NCBI RefSeq assembly: GCF_022682305.1
Contig: NZ_CP093528.1
Location: 372,001 to 436,000 of the forward strand
DNA from: Shinella zoogloeoides
GTDB taxonomy: Bacteria; Pseudomonadota; Alphaproteobacteria; Rhizobiales; Rhizobiaceae
Direction: 5' to 3'
DNA: 64,000 nt
Shown: one piece after another, positions 58,347 to 64,000 of the stretch
How positions within the stretch are numbered: position 1 is the first letter of the stretch
Layout: each line of letters begins with the position of its first letter
Made by a program: the position numbers and the translations under genes
The notes under the pieces: model-generated
What the model was told of the DNA's origin: nothing
The model's database searches: none
The model's input: the letters and a program-made list of their open reading frames with translations, nothing else

Positions 58347-59412
58347 CAATGCCGCCATCGCCGGCGGGGAATGGCATCCTCCCGGCTCCAGCCGCTCGGT
58401 GGAAGCCCGGCTCGTGGAGCGGGGCGGAGAAATCGCCGCGGTGCCGGCCGGGGGCGACAAGCCGCTGGCCGGGGCGGGGCTTTCCTGGGTGGAGGTTTCG
58501 GGCCGCGTCGGATCCATCCCCCGCCGGGTGACCTTCCCGGACGGCTCGATCTTCGAGACCTGGGACAATGACGGCATCGATCGCTACCTTGCGGCGCGGG
58601 GCAGGGGCGGCGCCGGCCTCGTGCACTGGCTGGAGCAGTTCCGCCTGCGCCTCGTCGTCATCGTGCTTGTCGCCTTTGCGCTCGGCGGCGCGGTCTATCG
58701 CTGGGGCGTTCCGGCGCTGGTGGAGGTCGCCGTCTGGACGACGCCGCCGATCGTGCCGGAGCTGATGGGGGAGGGCACGCTGCAGGCGCTCGACAAGACG
58801 GCCTTCTCGCCGAGCACGTTGCCCGATGCCCGCCGCAAGGAGATCGCCGACGGCTTTGCGCGGATCGCCGCCTTGTCGCCGCGCGGAGCCGCGGCCTACA
58901 CCCTCAATTTCCGCGATGGCGGCATCATCGGTCCCAATGCCTTCGCCTTGCCGGACGGCTCGCTCGTCGTCACCGACCAGCTCGTCGAGATGGCGGGCGG
59001 CGATACGGAGATGATCATCGGCGTGCTGGCGCACGAGATCGGCCATGTCGAACTGGATCATAGCCTGCGGCAATTCTACCGGGCCGCCGGCATGACCGGC
59101 CTCATCATGCTGATCGCCGGTGACGTCGGCTCGGCAGTCGAGGACGTGCTGGTGCAGGGCGGCGGCCTTCTGGCGCTGTCCTATTCGCGCGAGGCGGAGA
59201 CGGAGGCGGACCGGCGCTCGGTCGAGCTGATGGCCAGGGCCGGCTACGATCCTGCCGCCATCGCCCGGTTCTTCACGCTCATCGAGGAAAAGCTCGGCGA
59301 CACCTCGGATGCCGATATCCTCTCCACCCACCCCGGCACCCCGCAGCGCAAGAAGGATATCGTCGACTACGCCCGGATCGTCTCCGGCCAGTCGGACCCG
59401 GAGCTGCAATAG
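58336..59412 (+). CDS. M48-family membrane metalloprotease
   Basis: A ~358-residue protein. After ~110 residues comes a membrane helix (LRLVVIVLVAFALGGAVYRWG), then an M48 protease domain with zinc motif HEIGHVELDH (near residue 237) and the third ligand in YSREAETEADRRSVELMARAG. The domain fits periplasmic Ste24/HtpX-like proteases. The start is uncertain: TTG 58336 overlaps the DUF898 gene by 11 bases and gives MASDNAAIAGG; the frame is open further upstream. A bidirectional terminator follows. Confidence 0.82.
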   Translation: MASDNAAIAGGEWHPPGSSRSVEARLVERGGEIAAVPAGGDKPLAGAGLSWVEVSGRVGSIPRRVTFPDGSIFETWDNDGIDRYLAARGRGGAGLVHWLEQFRLRLVVIVLVAFALGGAVYRWGVPALVEVAVWTTPPIVPELMGEGTLQALDKTAFSPSTLPDARRKEIADGFARIAALSPRGAAAYTLNFRDGGIIGPNAFALPDGSLVVTDQLVEMAGGDTEMIIGVLAHEIGHVELDHSLRQFYRAAGMTGLIMLIAGDVGSAVEDVLVQGGGLLALSYSREAETEADRRSVELMARAGYDPAAIARFFTLIEEKLGDTSDADILSTHPGTPQRKKDIVDYARIVSGQSDPELQ

Positions 59413-59418
59413 AAACGA

Positions 59419-59443
59419 AAACGGCGGCCGAGGGCCGCCGTTT
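59419..59443. terminator. Bidirectional terminator between M48 protease and fbpA
   Basis: Perfect eleven-base stem AAACGGCGGCC (59419-59429) with GGCCGCCGTTT (59433-59443), three-base loop, lying between convergent genes. Confidence 0.85.
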
Positions 59444-59469
59444 CCTGTCTCGTCCCGAAAAGCCGGGGC

Positions 59470-60513
59470 TTACTGCGCGGGGCCGTCGTTGTAGCCGACC
59501 TTGTCGACCAGCTCGGAAGCCTTCTTGCGGTTGGCGGCGATATCGACCAGCGGCAGCGGATCCGGCTTCAGCGTGCCGAAGGACTTCACGACTTCGGACG
59601 GCTCGGCGCCAGGCAGGACCGGGTACTCGTAGACCTGCTCGGCATAGATCTTCTGCGCGGTGCCTTCCGACAGGAATTCCATCAGCTTCAGCGCGTTTTC
59701 CTTGTTCGGGGCGTTTTTGGCGAGCGCCATGCCGGAAACGTTGACATGCGAGCCGCGGTCGTTGGTGTTCGGGAAGAGCACCTTGATGGCCGCCGCCCAT
59801 TCCTTCTGCTCGGGCTCCTTCTCGTTGGTCATCATGAGACCGACATAGTAGGAATTGCCGAGCGCCAGGTCGCATTCGCCGGCGAGGATCGCCTTGGCCT
59901 GGTCGCGGTCGCCGCCGTCGGGCTTGCGGGCGAGGTTGTTCTTCAGGCCCGTCAGCCACTTCTCGGCCTCGGCTTCGCCGTGGTGGGCGATCATCGAGGC
60001 GATCAGGCCAATATTGTAGGAGTGCTGGCCGTCACGGGTGCAGATCTTGCCCTTCCACTTCGGGTCAGCAAGCTCCTCATAGGTGATCTCGTTCTGCGCG
60101 ACGCGGTCTTTCGAGGCATAGACGACGCGCGAGCGGGTGGTGAGGCCGAACCAGTCGCCATCGGGATCGCGGTAGGCGGCCGGGATGTCCTTGTTGATGA
60201 CGTCGCTCTTGACCTGCTGCGTGACGCCGCCTTCCTTGGCTTCCGTCAGGCGGGCGATGTCGACCGTCAGGATGACGTCGGCCGGCGAGTTCGCGCCTTC
60301 CGCCTGGATGCGCTCGACGAGGCCCTTGTCGAGGAAGAGCACATTGGTGGTGATGCCGGTTTCCTTGGTGAATTCATCGAGCAGCGGCTTGATCAGGTCC
60401 GGCTGGCGATAGGAGTAGATGTTGACTTCGCCGTCCGCATGCGCGGGGGCGGCCAGGGCAAGGCCGGCGGTCGAAAGGGCAAGGGCGGCGAGGGAAGTCT
60501 GGAGCAGTCGCAT
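59470..60513 (-). CDS. fbpA: FbpA, Fe(III) ABC transporter binding protein
   Basis: A 347-residue periplasmic binding protein of the ferric iron group. Signal peptide residues 1-~26 (LAALALSTAGLALAAPAHA/DG). The mature protein starts with EVNIYSYRQPDLIKPLLDEFTKETGI; iron-binding Tyr residues are likely among SYRQ and GNSYYVGLM, as in FutA/FbpA. It is divergent from rirA and the region between has two iron-type palindromes, so it should be repressed when iron is plentiful. The matching permease is probably that at 47215; an ATPase is not seen. Confidence 0.9.
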   Translation of the reverse strand: MRLLQTSLAALALSTAGLALAAPAHADGEVNIYSYRQPDLIKPLLDEFTKETGITTNVLFLDKGLVERIQAEGANSPADVILTVDIARLTEAKEGGVTQQVKSDVINKDIPAAYRDPDGDWFGLTTRSRVVYASKDRVAQNEITYEELADPKWKGKICTRDGQHSYNIGLIASMIAHHGEAEAEKWLTGLKNNLARKPDGGDRDQAKAILAGECDLALGNSYYVGLMMTNEKEPEQKEWAAAIKVLFPNTNDRGSHVNVSGMALAKNAPNKENALKLMEFLSEGTAQKIYAEQVYEYPVLPGAEPSEVVKSFGTLKPDPLPLVDIAANRKKASELVDKVGYNDGPAQ

Positions 60514-60545
60514 CGGGTCCTCCTGGGGGGAATTTATTCTTTACT

Positions 60546-60563
60546 GCTAAAGTCTTCTTTAGC
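60546..60563. promoter_or_regulatory. Palindrome in fbpA promoter, candidate iron operator
   Basis: Perfect inverted repeat GCTAAAG-TCTT-CTTTAGC, 33 bases before the fbpA start, where the promoter should be. It is a likely site for RirA or Irr, but it does not fit either described consensus exactly. Confidence 0.55.
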
Positions 60564-60624
60564 GCCTTGCCCCCCGCAGTCAATCATGCGACCACTCGCA
60601 TAACATGAATGTGATTTTCCGCTT

Positions 60625-60641
60625 TTTGGAATTGTTCTAAA
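60625..60641. promoter_or_regulatory. ICE-type Irr box upstream of rirA
   Basis: TTTGGAA-TTG-TTCTAAA fits the iron control element consensus TTTAGAA-N3-TTCTAAA bound by Irr, with one mismatch in the left arm (G for A). It lies 53 bases before rirA. In Agrobacterium, Irr and RirA control each other under low and high iron, so Irr repression of rirA is a reasonable inference. Confidence 0.7.
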
Positions 60642-60694
60642 CCGCGATCTGCCCTATATGTGATGTCACTTCAAAACCGGATTCGGAGTTTCCC

Positions 60695-61156
60695 ATGCGT
60701 CTGACGAAGCAAACCAACTATGCCGTGCGCATGTTGATGTACTGCGCGGCGAACGGGGAGAAGCTCAGCCGCATTCCGGAAATCGCGCGGGCCTACGGCG
60801 TTTCGGAACTGTTCCTGTTCAAGATTCTCCAGCCGCTCACCAGGGCCGGGATCATCGAGACCGTACGCGGCCGCAACGGCGGCGTGCGCCTGCCCAGGTC
60901 GGCGACGGAGATCACGCTGTTCGACGTGGTGCGGGTGACGGAAGATTCCTTCGCGATGGCGGAATGTTTCGAGGCGGGCGAGATTGAATGCCCGCTCGTC
61001 GATAGCTGTGGTTTGAACGCCGCGCTGCGCAAGGCGCTGAACGCCTTCTTCGAGGTGTTGCAGCAATATACGATCGACGATCTCGTCAAGGCGCGTCCGC
61101 AGATCGGCATGCTGCTTGGCCTGGAAAACGCCGTGGCCCGCCAGCCGGCGGCTTGA
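60695..61156 (+). CDS. rirA: RirA, Rrf2-family iron-responsive regulator
   Basis: A 153-residue Rrf2 regulator. A winged helix fills residues ~1-75 (MRLTKQTNYAVRMLMYCAAN, IARAYGVSELFLFKILQPLTRAG). The three Cys that hold the Fe-S cluster are C91, C99 and C105 in ECFEAGEIECPLVDSCGL. In rhizobia RirA is the main iron-replete repressor of uptake genes; loss of its [4Fe-4S] cluster under low iron releases DNA. Place next to fbpA and dppA agrees. Its stop codon falls in the loop of a terminator hairpin. Confidence 0.96.
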   Translation: MRLTKQTNYAVRMLMYCAANGEKLSRIPEIARAYGVSELFLFKILQPLTRAGIIETVRGRNGGVRLPRSATEITLFDVVRVTEDSFAMAECFEAGEIECPLVDSCGLNAALRKALNAFFEVLQQYTIDDLVKARPQIGMLLGLENAVARQPAA

Positions 61157-61167
61157 CGCCGGCTTTT
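61143..61167 (+). terminator. Terminator overlapping the rirA stop codon
   Basis: Stem AGCCGGCG (61143-61150) with CGCCGGCT (61157-61164), loop GCTTGA, then TTT. The rirA TGA (61154-61156) lies in the loop, so ribosomes finishing rirA will cover the hairpin. Confidence 0.75.
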
Positions 61168-61218
61168 CCCTTGGTGATGGCGGCTTGACGCCAGCTTTTT
61201 CCTGGAATGACGCCGGCT
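61147..61218 (+). repeat. Imperfect tandem repeat of the rirA 3' end
   Basis: GGCGGCTTGACGCCGGCTTTT at 61147 recurs at 61179 with one base changed (CCAGC), a 32-base period. A shorter third copy TGACGCCGGCT lies at 61208-61218. The second copy can form a shorter hairpin with TTTTT, acting as a back-up terminator. Confidence 0.75.
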
Positions 61219-61221
61219 GCC

Positions 61222-61629
61222 TCAGATGCCGGCGCCGACGTCGCGCCCGACATATTCCCGCAGGATGAATTCGATGGCCGTCGGGTCCAGTTCCGCCTTG
61301 TCGATGCGGAAGTCGACGCCGTAATCGTCGATCTTCTGGAAATAGGCGTCGCTGATCGACGAGGAGATCACGCCGATCGGCCCGATATAGCCGGCACGGC
61401 GCAGCTCCGGCACGGTTTCCCGGAAATCCGCCTGCGGCTGGAGCCGGTTATCCATCAGGATCATGTCGAGCGGCGGGCCGGACGCGCGGATGAAGCCGAG
61501 CGCGTCGTCCACGGTCTCCACATAATGAAGCGTGATCGCATAGCTTGCGACCTTGCGCATCAGTGCGCCGAGGATGATGTTTTCGGTGGGGTCGTCGTCG
61601 ACGAGCAGGATATGCACTGTTGCTGTCAT
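61222..61629 (-). CDS. Single-domain response regulator
   Basis: A 135-residue CheY-like receiver with no output domain. The acidic triplet DDD (11-13), the phospho-acceptor D60 in MILMDNRL, the Ser/Thr switch region (GVISSSISDAYF) and the Lys of RIDKAEL are all visible. The ATG at 61629 gives MTATVHILLVDDD. No histidine kinase is adjacent; a LuxR-type gene lies 128 bases upstream on the same strand. It may act in a relay or on another protein. Confidence 0.85.
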   Translation of the reverse strand: MTATVHILLVDDDPTENIILGALMRKVASYAITLHYVETVDDALGFIRASGPPLDMILMDNRLQPQADFRETVPELRRAGYIGPIGVISSSISDAYFQKIDDYGVDFRIDKAELDPTAIEFILREYVGRDVGAGI

Positions 61630-61757
61630 GGTAGCCGGTAAACCTGCTGTATCGGAGAGGCGTCAGCCTCGAAAGCCGCGCTTACTGTCATCCAGCCCGC
61701 GCCTGTTAACAAGTCCCTAACTCTACCTATCCGCAACGCACGGACCTGTTTTGCGCG

Positions 61758-62477
61758 TTACTGGATGATCTGCTCGCGTATGGCCTTGGCGACCATCTGC
61801 GTGCGGTTGACCACGTCGAGTTTCTTGAGGATCGTCGCCGTATGCGAGTTCACGGTATGCTCGGATACGGAAACGATGAGCGCGATCTCGCTCGCCGTCT
61901 TGCCGTAGGAGATCCAGCGCAGGATTTCCGTTTCGCGCGGCGTCAGCCCCATGCCCGCCTTGTTGGCGGGGACCTGGCGGTGGAAATAGTCGAAGGCGCA
62001 ATTGGCCTCGTAGCAGACCTTGAAATGCTCGGTGCTACCGATATCCGTGCCGTCGCCGAGGAAGAGCACGATATAGCGCGTGCCGTTGACCGCGTGCACC
62101 GGAACGGCGAGCGCCATGTCGAAGCCGACCTGCTCGAGAAAGTCGGCGCCTTGCGCCGCGCCGTTCTGCAGGCGGTCGCCGGTGCGCCAGACGGTGGAGA
62201 TCGTCGATCGGTAGAAGCTCTTGAAGAGGGCGCTGTCGTTGAGGCGATGGCGCTTGTCGTAGGTTTCGGCGAGGCCCGCCGGCAGGTCGTGCAGCATCAG
62301 GCGGCCGGCAAGCGTGCTCGGCTCGTGCTCGTTCGCCAGTTGAAGCACGCCGAAATGCTCGAAGCCGTAGCGTAGCGCCATCGTGTGGAAGATACGGAAG
62401 AAATCGACGCGATTGAGGGCTTTCTCAAGATCGCCTTCGAAACCGTATCTTCGGAAATGTCCGTTCAGTGTAGTCAC
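61758..62477 (-). CDS. LuxR-family regulator with autoinducer-binding-type domain
   Basis: A ~239-residue regulator. Residues ~20-165 resemble the autoinducer-binding domain (FFRIFHTMALRYGFEHFGVLQL; FDMALAVPVHAVNGTRYIVLF). The C-terminal LuxR helix-turn-helix is LTPRETEILRWISYGKTASEIALIVSVSEHTVNSHTATILKKL. No LuxI synthase is near, so it would be an orphan receptor or respond to another ligand. I chose GTG 62477, preceded by AGGGGG; the frame is open to 62537. Confidence 0.82.
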   Translation of the reverse strand: MTTLNGHFRRYGFEGDLEKALNRVDFFRIFHTMALRYGFEHFGVLQLANEHEPSTLAGRLMLHDLPAGLAETYDKRHRLNDSALFKSFYRSTISTVWRTGDRLQNGAAQGADFLEQVGFDMALAVPVHAVNGTRYIVLFLGDGTDIGSTEHFKVCYEANCAFDYFHRQVPANKAGMGLTPRETEILRWISYGKTASEIALIVSVSEHTVNSHTATILKKLDVVNRTQMVAKAIREQIIQ

Positions 62478-62874
62478 GTGGCGCCTACCCCCTAGATTCC
62501 ACGCAATACAATCTAGCGCCGCAATCCAAGGAGGCAAAGGGTTTTACGGGGCAATTTCGCAAGGGTATGGGTGTCTTTCGATGGGCGTATCTGTAACATA
62601 CTGATAAGAAAAGGGAATGTTAAACGCGGTTATCGTTTTTCCACTGTCCCGGCCCAAGGGACGCGGCTGTCTGGCGCGCCGGTTTGAAGCAATTTTACCG
62701 GCATTCCCAATGCTGTGGAGAATAGTGTTGCGTGGATTTTTCCGTTTGGACAAATTTGTTCGCGCACTTATTGCAATCCTGCGGCAAATGTCGTTCCATC
62801 CGCGCACGGACGGGGCTGGACACGCGCCCGTGACCGCAAGCAAGAGAAAAAAGCAAACCTGGGAAGCTCACACG
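62478..62874. promoter_or_regulatory. Divergent intergenic region between luxR-type gene and dppA-like gene
   Basis: 397 bases without a gene I can support. It should carry both promoters. A+T-rich blocks at 62600-62640 and 62730-62770 are the likely promoter zones. I found no good lux box or iron box. Confidence 0.5.
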
Positions 62875-64000
62875 ATGAAAAAGCTGACTACTCTCCTCGC
62901 AGCGACGGCGCTTGCCTCGATGATGGCAACGGCCGCCTGGTCGAAGACGCTGGTCTATTGCTCTGAAGCCTCGCCGGAAGGGTTCGACCCCGGCCTCTAC
63001 ACGGGCGGCCAGACCTTCGACGCCACGTCGCGCACCGTCTACAACCGCCTCGTCGAGTTCAAGCACGGCGGCACGGAAGTCGAGCCGGGCCTGGCCGAGA
63101 GCTGGGAAGTTTCTGCCGACGGCAAGGAATACACCTTCAAGCTGCGCAAGGGCGTGAAGTTCCAGACGACGGACTTCTTCACCCCGACCCGCGATCTGAA
63201 CGCCGACGACGTCATCTTCTCGTTCGAGCGCCAGTACAAGACTGACAATCCGTGGAACAAGTATGTCGCCGGCGCGTCCTGGGAATATTTCGCGGGCATG
63301 GGCTTCCCTGACCTTATCGAGAAGATCGAGAAGGTCGACGACCTGACGGTCAAGTTCGTGCTGAAGCGCCCGGAAGCGCCGTTCATCGCCAATCTCGGCA
63401 TGGACTTCGCCTCGATCATCTCCAAGGAATATGCCGACAAGCTGCAGGCTGACGGCAAGATGGAACTCCTGAACCAGCAGCCGCTGGGCACGGGTCCCTT
63501 CACCTTCGTCGCCTACCAGACGGATGCCGCGATCCGCTACAAGGCGAACCCGGACTACTGGGCCGGCAAGCAGCCGATCGACGACCTCGTGTTCGCCATC
63601 ACCACGGATGCCGCCGTCCGCGCGCAGAAGCTGAAGGCCGGCGAATGCCACATCATGGCCTATCCGAACGCCGCCGACGTTGCCGAGCTGAAGAAGGACG
63701 AGAACCTGACGGTTCTGGAGCAGGAAGGCCTGAACGTCGCCTACCTCGCCTATAACACGCTGGTTCCGCCGTTCGACAAGGTCGAGGTCCGCAAGGCGCT
63801 CAACATGGCGGTCAACCGCCAGGCCATCGTCGACGCCGTCTTCCAGGGCGCGGCAACGGTCGCCAAGAACCCGATCCCGCCGACCATGTGGTCGTACAAC
63901 AACGCCGTCGAAGACGACAAGTACGATCCGGAAGCGGCCAAGAAGATGCTCGAGGAAGCCGGCGCCGCCGGTCTCAAGATGAAGATCTGGGCCATGCCGG
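62875..64000 (+). CDS. dppA: Dipeptide/heme-type ABC binding protein (DppA-like), 5' part
   Basis: At least 375 residues; the gene runs off the right edge. Signal peptide residues 1-~23 (LTTLLAATALASMMATAAWS/KT). The start TLVYCSEASPEGFDPGLYTGGQTFDATSRTVYNRLVEF is the family 5 binding-protein signature of DppA. In rhizobia, a dppA gene sits next to rirA, and dipeptide carriers of this type can also bring in heme or delta-aminolevulinate. ATG 62875 gives the full signal peptide. Permease and ATPase genes should follow beyond the window. Confidence 0.9.
   Translation, partial: MKKLTTLLAATALASMMATAAWSKTLVYCSEASPEGFDPGLYTGGQTFDATSRTVYNRLVEFKHGGTEVEPGLAESWEVSADGKEYTFKLRKGVKFQTTDFFTPTRDLNADDVIFSFERQYKTDNPWNKYVAGASWEYFAGMGFPDLIEKIEKVDDLTVKFVLKRPEAPFIANLGMDFASIISKEYADKLQADGKMELLNQQPLGTGPFTFVAYQTDAAIRYKANPDYWAGKQPIDDLVFAITTDAAVRAQKLKAGECHIMAYPNAADVAELKKDENLTVLEQEGLNVAYLAYNTLVPPFDKVEVRKALNMAVNRQAIVDAVFQGAATVAKNPIPPTMWSYNNAVEDDKYDPEAAKKMLEEAGAAGLKMKIWAMP

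Overview
This window looks like core chromosome of an alphaproteobacterium of the family Rhizobiaceae (Sinorhizobium/Rhizobium/Agrobacterium/Shinella relatives). GC content is high. It carries the rhizobial flagellar regulator Rem, the FlaF/FlbT pair, an aglR-aglEFGAK alpha-glucoside operon, the rhizobial iron regulator RirA beside fbpA and a dppA-like gene, a RIME-type palindromic element, and a tRNA-His of the alphaproteobacterial type (A73, no G-1). From memory, gene order from aceA to dppA matches Sinorhizobium meliloti. The species cannot be named from the sequence alone.

Layout. (1) 1-11.8 kb, + strand: distal part of the flagellar cluster. It has a lytic transglycosylase end, rem, flgE, flgK, flgL, flaF, flbT, flgD, fliQ, flhA, fliR, then four small accessory genes (FliJ-like coiled coil, FlgJ-type rod-binding protein, FlgN-like, membrane-anchored FliL-like). 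(2) 11.8-13.9 kb: a WecG/TagA-type glycosyltransferase (-) and folD (+). (3) 13.9-21.7 kb: LacI-type AglR divergent from aglE-F-G-A-K, with three AAAGCGCTTT-type operators between them. (4) 21.8-26.5 kb: a PilZ-like protein, a 148-bp palindromic repeat, then the Entner-Doudoroff/pentose phosphate genes zwf-pgl-edd on the - strand. Imported alpha-glucosides yield glucose, which can feed this pathway. (5) 26.6-29.4 kb (-): a glutamine-synthetase-like ligase and an FAD amine oxidase, probably polyamine catabolism. (6) 29.5-35.8 kb: HI0933-type flavoprotein, a large chemoreceptor, an Lrp/AsnC regulator, a nucleoside-recognition membrane protein and a small protein. (7) 35.9-43 kb: isocitrate lyase aceA divergent from a RamB/ScfR-type regulator, then a putrescine-type ABC transporter potFGHI. 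(8) 43-53.5 kb: AsmA-like protein, acetoacetyl-CoA synthetase, Fe(III) ABC permease, a 1179-residue PAS histidine kinase of the CbrA/PdhS1 type, a phasin and tRNA-His. (9) 53.6-59.4 kb: CorA, a LysR regulator divergent from mmsA, and a DUF898-M48 peptidase pair. (10) 59.5-64 kb: fbpA divergent from rirA with palindromic iron-type operators between them, a single-domain response regulator, a LuxR-type regulator, and the start of a dipeptide/heme-type binding protein that runs off the window.

Common threads are motility; carbon uptake and central metabolism (Entner-Doudoroff, glyoxylate shunt, acetoacetate and PHB-associated phasin); polyamine/amine use; and iron control. Many operons end in clear rho-independent hairpins. 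Two ABC operons have a hairpin directly after the binding-protein gene.

I saw no CRISPR array, insertion sequence, prophage, toxin-antitoxin or defence island. The long antisense open frames here are high-GC shadows. The least-explained parts are the small flagellar accessory genes, a possible small RNA ending at the terminator near 47.2 kb, the repeated TGTAAA sites at aceA, and the iron-operator region.
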